A stretch of DNA of 64,000 nucleotides, taken from contig JANQOK010000007.1 of the NCBI GenBank assembly GCA_028289645.1, positions 62,001 to 126,000 on the forward strand, in the 5' to 3' direction. The notes under the pieces are model-generated. The model ran no database searches and was not told the origin of the DNA. It was given only the letters and a program-made list of their open reading frames with translations. The stretch comes from Anderseniella sp. Lineage in GTDB: Bacteria > Pseudomonadota > Alphaproteobacteria > Rhizobiales > Aestuariivirgaceae. Below are positions 41,164 to 48,973 of the stretch, one piece after another (position 1 is the first letter of the stretch; each line of letters starts with the position of its first letter). Position numbers and translations under genes: made by a program.

Positions 41164-42176
41164 TGGAACGCAAAATGCGCGGACGCGGCATGGCCGCAAG
41201 CTGGTACGGCATCGCCCGGACCGCAACCATTGACCGGGCCGGAGCCTGGGCCGAACTGGATGATGGCGGCACCGGCAAGATTGTCACCGGCGTGACCGAG
41301 ATCGGCGAAGGCATCCTGACGCTGCTGGCCCAGGTGGCGGCAGAGGAAATGGGCATCAAGCCGGAAGACATCACCATCGGCGACAATGACACCGCACGTT
41401 CGCCGGAAGCCGCTCATGCCGGCGCCACCCGGCAGACATACATGATCGGCAACTCGGTCGCGCTGGCATGCCGTGACGCGCGTGCCAAGCTGGACAAGGA
41501 ACTGGCCGATCACTGGGATGTTGAAGCAGACACGATCGAAGCCTTTGATGGCGAGATCTGGTCAAAGGGCTCAAACCTGAAAATGTCCATGGAAGAGGCG
41601 GTGGACATCTGCAAGAAGCGCGGTGTCGTGCCGGTGGGATCGGGATCGTTTACCGCCCACGGCACCGGGCTTGATCCGGTCGATGGATCCGGCAGCCCCT
41701 GGCAGGCCTATGTGTTCGGCACCCAGGTGGCCGAGGTCGAGGTCGATACGGTAACCGGCGAGGTGCAGGTGCTGGGTATCTGGGCTGCGCATGATGTGGG
41801 CCGGGCAATCAATCCGCGCGGCGTCGAAGGCCAGATCGAGGGTGGCGTCGTGCAGGGCCTGGGCCAAGCCCTGATGGAAGACTACCAGCTTGAAGACGGA
41901 CACACCAAGACGCACGGCTTTGCGAAGTATATCCTGCCCACCTCACTGGACATTCCTGAGATCAACACGGTGATTGTCGAAGACCCGGACCCGAAGAGCC
42001 CGCTGGGCGCAAAGGGTATCGGCGAACCGGCGCTGGTGCCAACCGCGCCCGCGATCATGAACGCGATCTACGATGCCGTCGGGGTCCGCATCACATCACT
42101 GCCGGCGACACCGGAAAAGGTGCTGGCGGCTCTGCAAGCCAAGGCTGCTGCCGGTCAACTGGAAGCCGCCGAATGA
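41163..42176 (+). CDS. Molybdenum hydroxylase, C-terminal half of Mo-binding subunit (separate ORF)
   Basis: 337 residues covering the second Mo-cofactor domain: GMAASWYGIARTATIDRAG, TDIGEG-like VTEIGEGILTLLAQVAAEEM, IWAAHDVGRAINPRGVEGQI and the active-site glutamate in GAKGIGEPALVPTAPAIMNA. An AGGAGG Shine-Dalgarno sequence lies seven bases before this ATG, and ATG (41163) overlaps the upstream stop by one base; a second ATG is at 41160. A real ribosome-binding site at the join supports genuine expression as a separate chain. The usual organisation is a single Mo subunit of about 750 residues. Confidence 0.85.
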   Translation: MERKMRGRGMAASWYGIARTATIDRAGAWAELDDGGTGKIVTGVTEIGEGILTLLAQVAAEEMGIKPEDITIGDNDTARSPEAAHAGATRQTYMIGNSVALACRDARAKLDKELADHWDVEADTIEAFDGEIWSKGSNLKMSMEEAVDICKKRGVVPVGSGSFTAHGTGLDPVDGSGSPWQAYVFGTQVAEVEVDTVTGEVQVLGIWAAHDVGRAINPRGVEGQIEGGVVQGLGQALMEDYQLEDGHTKTHGFAKYILPTSLDIPEINTVIVEDPDPKSPLGAKGIGEPALVPTAPAIMNAIYDAVGVRITSLPATPEKVLAALQAKAAAGQLEAAE

Positions 42177-42278
42177 ACTGAGAACAGTCGAACGGACTGA
42201 AAACGGCCGGAAAACAAAAAACCGCACCGGCAAACCAACGGGCCCGCGACGGGCTTCTGTAAACCCTGGGAGGAAACC

Positions 42279-43250
42279 ATGGAAAAAACCAACCTGAAAT
42301 CGGTGTTGCTGGGGGCAACCGCATCTGTCTTTCTGCTGGCCGGACTGAATGTCCAGGCGCGTGCGGAGTTTCCCGAAAAGCCTGTCGAAATGACAGTACT
42401 GTTCGGTGGCACGGCACAGACCATCGGCCAGTTGCTGGCCGATCTGATGTCGAAGAACCTGCCCAATCCTGTGGTTGCCGTCAGCCGTACCGGCGGCGGC
42501 GGTGCGGTCGGCTATTCACACGTGCAGTCAACGGCTGCCGATGGTTACAACATGGTGTGGAATTCCAACTCGGTGAGCACGTCACACTATCGCGGCAACA
42601 TGAAATTCAACTATGAGGCCTTTACGCCGATTGCCCGGGTGAGCGTCGAAACACCGGCGCTGGCGGTCAATGCGGAATCGGGCTGGAAATCACTCGAGGA
42701 CATGGCCAACGCTGTGAAAGCCGGTGACAGCAAGCTCAAGGTCGGCATTTCCGGCAACGGGTCGTTCACCCACCTGACGTCGGCCGCCCTGTTCGACAAG
42801 ATGGGCATTGCCGACAAGGTGGTCTATGTGCCGTACGGCAAGGGCAAGGCTCCGGTTGAACTGCTGGCCAAGCGGGTGGATGCGGCTGTGCAATGGCCGG
42901 GCCAGTTCATCCCGCACCAACAGGCCGGTAAACTGTCGATCCTGTGCGTGACCGGCAAGGACCGCATTCCGCAGCTCAAGGATACACCGTCGTGCGCCGA
43001 GGCCGGTGCAACGGATCTGAACATCACCATGTGGCGCGGCCTGGCGGCACCGGCCGGCACGCCTGCCGATGTGGTCGGCAAGCTGCAGGACGCAGCCAAG
43101 GCGGCGATTGAATCCGATGAGTTCCAGTCGGCAGCCGACAAGATCGGCTTCGAAGCCTCGTTCCTGCCGGCGGATGAATTCGGTTCGCTGATTGCATCGG
43201 ATGATGCTGCTATCAGCGACCTGATGGGCAAGCTCGGCCTGAAGAAATAG
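42279..43250 (+). CDS. tctC: Tripartite tricarboxylate transporter substrate-binding protein (Bug/TctC family)
   Basis: 323 residues with a signal peptide (LGATASVFLLAGLNVQARA) and the Bug fold: PEKPVEMTVLFGGTAQTIGQ, VAVSRTGGGGAVGYSHVQST, VVYVPYGKGKAPVELLAKRV and WRGLAAPAGTPADVVGKLQD. It captures an organic acid in the periplasm for the TctAB permease. The ATG has a GGGAGG site. A short hairpin (GCCCG-CGA-CGGGC, 42242-42254) sits just upstream of it. The position inside the catabolic cluster suggests that it binds the pathway substrate or a carboxylate intermediate. Confidence 0.92.
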   Translation: MEKTNLKSVLLGATASVFLLAGLNVQARAEFPEKPVEMTVLFGGTAQTIGQLLADLMSKNLPNPVVAVSRTGGGGAVGYSHVQSTAADGYNMVWNSNSVSTSHYRGNMKFNYEAFTPIARVSVETPALAVNAESGWKSLEDMANAVKAGDSKLKVGISGNGSFTHLTSAALFDKMGIADKVVYVPYGKGKAPVELLAKRVDAAVQWPGQFIPHQQAGKLSILCVTGKDRIPQLKDTPSCAEAGATDLNITMWRGLAAPAGTPADVVGKLQDAAKAAIESDEFQSAADKIGFEASFLPADEFGSLIASDDAAISDLMGKLGLKK

Positions 43251-43260
43251 GCAGAGTGTT

Positions 43261-43758
43261 ATGACCTCACGCCTGCCCGATATCATACTGAGTACCATAC
43301 TGCTTGTGGTATCGGCACTTTGGTGCTGGGGAGTGGTTGCCACTATCCCCGGCGCCGAAGACGGCTCGCGCCTGGGCGCCAGGGGGTTTCCCCTGGGTCT
43401 GGGCCTGCTGCTGGGCGGGTTGAGCCTGATTGTTCTGTTGCAAAGTCTGCGACCGGCAGCGGTCGAAGCATCCGATGAGGAGGCTGCGGCCGCCGGAACT
43501 GCCCGTGGGGTTGAGGTCTGGGCGATTGCCGCCACCGTCGGACTGCTGGTCGCTTATGCGGTGCTGCTGGAATACACCGGCTTCATGATCGCGACCGCAC
43601 TGGTTGTGGCCACTGCGGTCGGGCCGGTGCTCGGTATCTGGCGGCCGAAACTGATCCTCGGGATGTCGCTGGGCCTGTCCCTCGGCATCTATCTGGTGTT
43701 CGGAAAACTGCTGGGCGTTTACCTGCCATACGGCAAACTGATCAACCTGGCGTTCTAG
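43261..43758 (+). CDS. tctB: Tripartite tricarboxylate transporter small membrane subunit TctB
   Basis: 165 residues with four predicted membrane segments (LPDIILSTILLVVSALWCWG, PLGLGLLLGGLSLIVLLQSL, VWAIAATVGLLVAYAVLLEY, and the C-terminal LILGMSLGLSLGIYLVFGKL). It is ten bases after tctC. Its stop codon TAG is formed at the left edge of the inserted MITE: the TA is the duplicated target and the G belongs to the element. Removing the element leaves the same TAG. Confidence 0.9.
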   Translation: MTSRLPDIILSTILLVVSALWCWGVVATIPGAEDGSRLGARGFPLGLGLLLGGLSLIVLLQSLRPAAVEASDEEAAAAGTARGVEVWAIAATVGLLVAYAVLLEYTGFMIATALVVATAVGPVLGIWRPKLILGMSLGLSLGIYLVFGKLLGVYLPYGKLINLAF

Positions 43759-44056
43759 AGCGAGAGATAGTTGGTTTGGAACATTTGATGGCGGAAAATC
43801 GGTTCACTCAGCTAGGCGCGCCGCGCAGCGCGATGTGGTGCATCGGGCAAGCGGCGCAACAACGCCGATGGACCGATTTTCCCCACCCTGAAAGGAGTCA
43901 TCATGTTGAGAGAATTGGTGAATGGGCCGGGCGATTTTGCCCTCTGGCGTTGTTGGATCGCACTTGTGGTGGGACTACACCACGGCGCGCAATCCGCCTA
44001 GCCAGTGACCAAAATCGCCGCGGTCAAATGATCCAAACCAACTATCTCTCGCTCTA
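43756..44056. mobile_element. 297-bp IS630-type MITE inserted between tctB and tctA
   Basis: Terminal inverted repeats of 34 bases match at 33 positions: CTAGAGCGAGAGATAGTTGG and the next 14 bases at 43755-43788, and their complement at 44024-44057. The two-base duplication TA (43756-43757 and 44055-44056) sits in CTAG at both ends, the target preference known for IS630. The repeats continue imperfectly inward, so the element can fold into a long hairpin. It has no transposase. A 32-codon ORF (43903-44001) with an AAAGGAG site lies inside. Excision of one TA plus the element restores a 25-base junction in which the tctB stop overlaps the GGAG site of tctA. Confidence 0.85.
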
Positions 44057-44066
44057 GGAGCAAGGC

Positions 44067-45599
44067 ATGGACGCATTCGCCAGTGCCCTGGGTGCCGTTT
44101 CAGACCCGTTCACGCTGCTTGCCATCGTGGCTGGTGCGATCATCGGCATCGTGTTCGGCTCGGTGCCGGGCCTGACCTACTCCATGGCCCTGGCGCTGGT
44201 GCTGCCGATCACCTTCAAGTTCGACACCAGTGCTGCCGTCGGCATGCTGCTGGGCACCTATATCGGCGGCATGACGGGAGGGTCGGTATCGGCGATCCTG
44301 CTCGGAATTCCGGGCACGCCGTCGGCAGCGGCGACTGTGCTTGACGGCTACAAGATGACCCGTAGCGGGCGCGCCGGGCTGGCCCTGGGCGGCGCGGTCC
44401 TGGCCAGCGGGTTCGGCGGTATCTTCAGCCTACTGGTGATGATCGTCTCGGTGGATCTGGTGGCCCGGCTGGCCATCCAGTTCGGGCCGGTGGAGATATT
44501 CGCGCTGGTGCTGTTCGGCCTGTCGACGATCTGCGGGCTGGCCGGCAAGTCGCTGGTGCGTGGCATGATTGCCGGCGTCATCGGCCTGCTGCTGATGACC
44601 ATCGGCCTGGACGACATGGATGGTGTCGCGCGCATGACGTTCGGCTGGACACCGTTGCTGCAGGGCGTCGACCTGCTTGTGGCCATGGTCGGGCTGTTCG
44701 CAGTGCCGCAGATCATGAAGACACTGATCGACTACAAGCTCGACCGGGCATTCCGGCTGAATGCGTCAGGCGTGCGCAGCGAACTGCCCTCGTTCAGGCA
44801 ATTGCGCAGTTCGTTCTGGCTGATGTTGCGCTGCTCGGCCCTTGGCACCGGGGTCGGCTCGATCCCGGGCACGGGCGGACCGATTGCGGCTTTCCTGGCC
44901 TATGATCACGCCAAGCGGTTTTCAAAGGAACCGCAGCGCTTCGGCAAGGGTAAGCTCGACGGGGTGATGGCACCTGAATCAGCCAACAATGCCGTGACCG
45001 GTGGCGCCATGATCCCGCTATTGTCGCTCGGCATCCCGGGTGATCCGGCAACTGCCGTGATGCTGGGCGGATTTCTGATTCACGGGCTGGTGCCGGGGCC
45101 GATGCTGTTTGCCAGCAACAAGACCGAAGTCTATCTGATCTACCTGGCGATATTCGTGTCCTATGTCACGGTGGTGGTGTTCCAGTATTTCGGCATTCGC
45201 GGCTTCGTGAAGCTGTTGCGGGTGCCGCCGCACTTGATGGCGGTGGGCATTCTCATCATGTGCGGCGTCGGCACCTTTGCCATCCGCAATTCGTTTCTCG
45301 ACGTCTACATGATGGTCGGTGTCGGCCTGATCGGCTATCTGCTGATGCGGGCGCGCATCCCGGTGACGCCGATTATTCTCGGCCTGGTGCTGGGGCCAAC
45401 GCTGGAACGGGAATTCCGCACTGCGGTGATCATGTCGGAGGGCAGTTTCGGGGTGTTCTTCTCGTCAACTACGGCGTTGATTTTTTATGCGCTGACCATC
45501 GCTGTTATCAGCTTCCATTTCATCGGCCAGATGCGCGATGCAAAGAAGACGCGGGACGCAGCTGGCAGCAAGAAAACACAACAGCAGGGGGCAGGTTGA
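44067..45599 (+). CDS. tctA: Tripartite tricarboxylate transporter large membrane subunit TctA
   Basis: 510 residues with about 12 membrane segments and the family signatures FGSVPGLTYSMALALVLPIT, SVSAILLGIPGTPSAAATVL, and MAPESANNAVTGGAMIPLLS. It forms the sodium- or proton-coupled permease with TctB. The GGAG site before the ATG is the one that adjoined tctB before the MITE inserted. The element may affect coupling of tctA to tctCB, though the downstream genes appear intact and continue in close order. Confidence 0.95.
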   Translation: MDAFASALGAVSDPFTLLAIVAGAIIGIVFGSVPGLTYSMALALVLPITFKFDTSAAVGMLLGTYIGGMTGGSVSAILLGIPGTPSAAATVLDGYKMTRSGRAGLALGGAVLASGFGGIFSLLVMIVSVDLVARLAIQFGPVEIFALVLFGLSTICGLAGKSLVRGMIAGVIGLLLMTIGLDDMDGVARMTFGWTPLLQGVDLLVAMVGLFAVPQIMKTLIDYKLDRAFRLNASGVRSELPSFRQLRSSFWLMLRCSALGTGVGSIPGTGGPIAAFLAYDHAKRFSKEPQRFGKGKLDGVMAPESANNAVTGGAMIPLLSLGIPGDPATAVMLGGFLIHGLVPGPMLFASNKTEVYLIYLAIFVSYVTVVVFQYFGIRGFVKLLRVPPHLMAVGILIMCGVGTFAIRNSFLDVYMMVGVGLIGYLLMRARIPVTPIILGLVLGPTLEREFRTAVIMSEGSFGVFFSSTTALIFYALTIAVISFHFIGQMRDAKKTRDAAGSKKTQQQGAG

Positions 45600-45604
45600 A
45601 GCAG

Positions 45605-47503
45605 ATGCTGGACACTTCGAAAGAGACAGACATGGCTAGTGCAGCAAGGCAAAGGGCCAGCGCGATCAGCAAGGCAGGCGGCATTGACAAGGCCCTCGCC
45701 GATGAAGTGATTGACAACATCGTTGACGTGTCATTGTCGGAAGGCCTGGTGCTGGGCCTGCTCAGGCAGGGTGTGCGGAAATACTTTGCCATATTCGGAC
45801 ATGGCTCGACCGACCTTGGCGAGGTGTTGCGCATCTACGATGAAGAAGGCGTGACCCGCACCATCAATTGCCGCAACGAAGTTGAGATGGCGCATGCCGC
45901 CACTGCGCTGGCCTGGCAGTACGGCGAAACCTGTGCCGTGGTGACGTCAATCGGGCCCGGCGCCCTGCAGGCCATGGCCGGAAGTCTGGCGGCGGCGTCA
46001 AACGGTGTCGGCGTCTACCACATCTATGGTGACGAGACCACGCAGGGCGAAGGCTACAACATGCAGCAGATCCCCAAGGAGCAGCAGGGACTGTTCGGCC
46101 AGATGGGCGCGCTGATGGGCCAGTCGTATGTGCTGCACACGCCGGGTGCACTGCGGGACTGCATGCGGCGCGGCACCGCGTGTGTGCATCACCCCTTTAA
46201 GGCAGGACCGTTCTATGTGCTGCTGCCGCTGAACACCCAGCCGCAACAAACCCGGGTCAACCTAGAGACCCTGCCTGACCGGTTTACCGTACCGGCGATA
46301 GCAGCTGTCGACGGCTCCGCCTATGAAGATGCGCTGGACAGGATCGCCGCCGCGAAGCGGCCGGTGATCAAGGCCGGTGGCGGCACGCGCGGGCACGACG
46401 AGCTGGTGTGCCGGCTGGCTGAACGCATTGGCGCGGTGGTGGTGCAGTCGCCCGGATCCACCGGGGTATTGCCGGACGCACACCCGCAGAACATGCATGT
46501 CGGCGGCTCCAAGGGATCGATCTCCGGCAATTACGCCATGGAAAATGCCGACCTGCTGATCGCCATGGGCACGCGCGCGGTGTGCCAGGCGGACTGCTCA
46601 GGGGTCGGTTATCCGAATGCTGAAGCGGTCATCAATATCAATGGCGACCTGTCCGACCTGATGCACTATGCCAACACGGTCGGCCTGCCGGGCGACATTT
46701 CGGCTGTGACCTCTCGGCTGCTCGACCACATCGCGGATTCCAACTCGGTTGATCATGCCGGCAAGTCGGACTGGCTTGAGGCCTGTGCGGCGCAGAAGCA
46801 GGCCTGGAGCAGGTTCAAGGCGGAACGGGTTTCTGCCGAACCCATGGCAGATGATGCCTGGGGGCGGGAGGTGCTTGCCCAGCCAGTGGCCATCAAGATT
46901 GCGGCGGATCATGCCAAGGCTCTGAACGCAGCCAAGTTTTTCGATGCTGGAGACGTTCAGGCCAACGGCTTCCAGGTGGTGGAAGATGACCGGACCGGGG
47001 ACACATACACCGAGACCGGCGCGTCCTATATGGGGTTTTCCGTATCGGCGCTGCTGGCCTCGGCTGTGGCCGATGAACCGCGCTATGGTGTGGCTTTTAC
47101 CGGCGACGGCTCGTTCATGATGAACCCGCAAATACTGATCGACGGTGTCGAGCACGGGGTCAAGGGCATGATCGTGCTGTTTGACAACCGCCGCATGGCG
47201 GCCATCACCGGCCTGCAGCAGGCGCAGTATGGCGAGGAGTTCCGCACCAACGACCAGGCTGCGGTCGACTATGTGCAACTGGCGTCATCGGTAACAGGCG
47301 TGAAGGCGGTGTTTGCCGGTTACGACCGGAAGGGCTTGTGCGCGGCACTCGACGAGGCGGGCAGGTATGACGGCCTGTCGCTGGTGCACGTGCCGGTCTA
47401 TGCCGGCGCCGATCCGGCCGGTGGCATGGGGGCTTACGGATCATGGAATGTGGGCAACTGGGTCGACGATGTGCAGGCCCGGTATCTGAAACAGAAAATC
47501 TGA
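45605..47503 (+). CDS. Thiamine-diphosphate-dependent enzyme (acetolactate synthase/IolD superfamily, substrate unknown)
   Basis: 632 residues in the three-domain arrangement of the family: an N-terminal PYR domain with catalytic Glu in NCRNEVEMAHAATALAWQYG, a central NAD/FAD-like domain (RIAAAKRPVIKAGGGTRGHD), and a C-terminal PP domain with the ThDP/Mg motif GDGSFMMNPQILIDGVEHGV ending in LFDN. The start could also be the ATG at 45632. The sequence GDETTQGEGYNMQQIPKEQQ is not like acetolactate synthases, so an unusual 2-keto-acid decarboxylase or C-C lyase is more likely. In context it would act on a keto acid made by the dehydratase further downstream. Confidence 0.82.
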   Translation: MLDTSKETDMASAARQRASAISKAGGIDKALADEVIDNIVDVSLSEGLVLGLLRQGVRKYFAIFGHGSTDLGEVLRIYDEEGVTRTINCRNEVEMAHAATALAWQYGETCAVVTSIGPGALQAMAGSLAAASNGVGVYHIYGDETTQGEGYNMQQIPKEQQGLFGQMGALMGQSYVLHTPGALRDCMRRGTACVHHPFKAGPFYVLLPLNTQPQQTRVNLETLPDRFTVPAIAAVDGSAYEDALDRIAAAKRPVIKAGGGTRGHDELVCRLAERIGAVVVQSPGSTGVLPDAHPQNMHVGGSKGSISGNYAMENADLLIAMGTRAVCQADCSGVGYPNAEAVININGDLSDLMHYANTVGLPGDISAVTSRLLDHIADSNSVDHAGKSDWLEACAAQKQAWSRFKAERVSAEPMADDAWGREVLAQPVAIKIAADHAKALNAAKFFDAGDVQANGFQVVEDDRTGDTYTETGASYMGFSVSALLASAVADEPRYGVAFTGDGSFMMNPQILIDGVEHGVKGMIVLFDNRRMAAITGLQQAQYGEEFRTNDQAAVDYVQLASSVTGVKAVFAGYDRKGLCAALDEAGRYDGLSLVHVPVYAGADPAGGMGAYGSWNVGNWVDDVQARYLKQKI

Positions 47504-47518
47504 CCAGGGAAAATCAAC

Positions 47519-48955
47519 GTGTACCAGGACTTTCAGCTTTATATTGACGGTGAGTGGGTGTCGGCCAAGGGCGGCGCCACCAAGCAGGTGTTTGATCCGG
47601 CAAACGAGGACGAGATCGGCAAGATCTCCGAGGCCGGCAGCGACGACCTGGATAGGGCATTGTCGGCCGCCGAAGCAGGTTTTGCGGAATGGAAACAGAC
47701 CGGTACCTGGGAACGGGCGGCAAAGATTCGCAAGGTCGCTGATCTGATCCGGGAGCGGCTGGACACCATCGCCACCATTATGTCGGTGGAGACCGGCAAG
47801 CCGCTGGCCGAAGCCAAGGGTGAAACCAACGGTGCGGCCGACCAGTTCGAATGGTATTCGGAAGAGTGCAAGCGGATTTACGGCCAGTTGATCGGGTCGC
47901 GCACCCATGACAGCCGCCTGGCGGTGATCTACCAGCCGGTTGGCGTGGTGGCGGCGTTTTCCGCCTGGAATTTTCCCGCGCTGCTGCCGGCGCGTAAGAT
48001 TGCCGCCGCGCTGGCTGCAGGCTGTTCGGTGATCATCAAGCCGGCCGGGGAAGCTCCGGGTTCGTGTGCCCTGATCGTTCAGGCGTGCCACGACGCGGGC
48101 ATTCCGAAGGGTGTGGTGAACTTTGTCACCGGCAATTCGAGCATGATTGCGAAACACCTGATTTCATCACCGGTGGTGCGCAAGGTTTCGGTGACCGGCT
48201 CGGTACCGGTGGGCAAGGAAATCCTGCACCTGGCGGCGGATGGCGTCAAAAAGGTGTCCATGGAACTGGGCGGGCATGGCCCGGTCATCGTGTTCGAGGA
48301 TGCAGACGCCGAACAGGCCGCCGAAGTCTGCGCCGCCACCAAGTTCAGAAACTGCGGCCAGGTGTGCATCTCGCCGACGCGGTTTTATGTGCATGAGGCC
48401 AGGTATGATGCCTTTGCCGCGAAATTTGCCCAGGTGGCCAAGTCCATCAAGGTTGGGCGCGGCCTGGATGAAGGCACCCAGATGGGCCCGATGGCCAATG
48501 CGCGCGGGCTGGAGACCATCAAGACCATGGTGGCCGATGCCGTTGAAAAGGGCGCGGAAATTCTGGCCGGCGGCCAGCCGCCGAAGGACTTCAACCGCGG
48601 CTTTTATTATGAGCCCACGGTGCTCGGCAGGGTGCCGGACGATGCCATGGTGATGACCGAAGAGCCGTTCGGCCCGATTGCCCCGCTGACCACATTCAGC
48701 GACTATGATGATGTCATGACGCGGGCCAACTCGCTGCCGTTCGGCCTTGCCGGCTACCTGTTTACCCATGACCTGGGCACGGCGACCAGGGCGTCTGAAG
48801 ACATGGAAGTCGGTATGGTCGGTGTCAACGAAATGCTGCTTGCCACGGCGGAGGCACCATTCGGCGGCATCAAGGAGAGCGGCATGGGGCGCGAAGGCGG
48901 ATCGCTTGGCATTCATGACTATCTTGAGCCAAAGTATGTCAAGATGAAGCTCTAA
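47519..48955 (+). CDS. NAD(P)-dependent aldehyde dehydrogenase (semialdehyde dehydrogenase type)
   Basis: 478 residues, starting at GTG (MYQDFQLYIDGEW). Conserved features are VIIKPAGEAPGS, the catalytic general base E249 in MELGGHG, and the nucleophile C283 in NCGQVCISPTRFYV. The closest known relatives by motif are succinate-semialdehyde/2-oxoglutarate-semialdehyde dehydrogenases and lactaldehyde dehydrogenases. It follows the ThDP gene by 15 bases and may oxidise the aldehyde released by it. The exact aldehyde is not inferable. Confidence 0.9.
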   Translation: MYQDFQLYIDGEWVSAKGGATKQVFDPANEDEIGKISEAGSDDLDRALSAAEAGFAEWKQTGTWERAAKIRKVADLIRERLDTIATIMSVETGKPLAEAKGETNGAADQFEWYSEECKRIYGQLIGSRTHDSRLAVIYQPVGVVAAFSAWNFPALLPARKIAAALAAGCSVIIKPAGEAPGSCALIVQACHDAGIPKGVVNFVTGNSSMIAKHLISSPVVRKVSVTGSVPVGKEILHLAADGVKKVSMELGGHGPVIVFEDADAEQAAEVCAATKFRNCGQVCISPTRFYVHEARYDAFAAKFAQVAKSIKVGRGLDEGTQMGPMANARGLETIKTMVADAVEKGAEILAGGQPPKDFNRGFYYEPTVLGRVPDDAMVMTEEPFGPIAPLTTFSDYDDVMTRANSLPFGLAGYLFTHDLGTATRASEDMEVGMVGVNEMLLATAEAPFGGIKESGMGREGGSLGIHDYLEPKYVKMKL

Positions 48956-48973
48956 CGGGATTACCGCTGAAAC

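Noticed and set aside
43776-44057. 93-codon open frame inside the MITE
   Set aside because: It spans both inverted ends and has no family likeness, so it reflects the element's sequence rather than a gene. The shorter 43903-44001 ORF is mentioned only because it has a ribosome-binding site.
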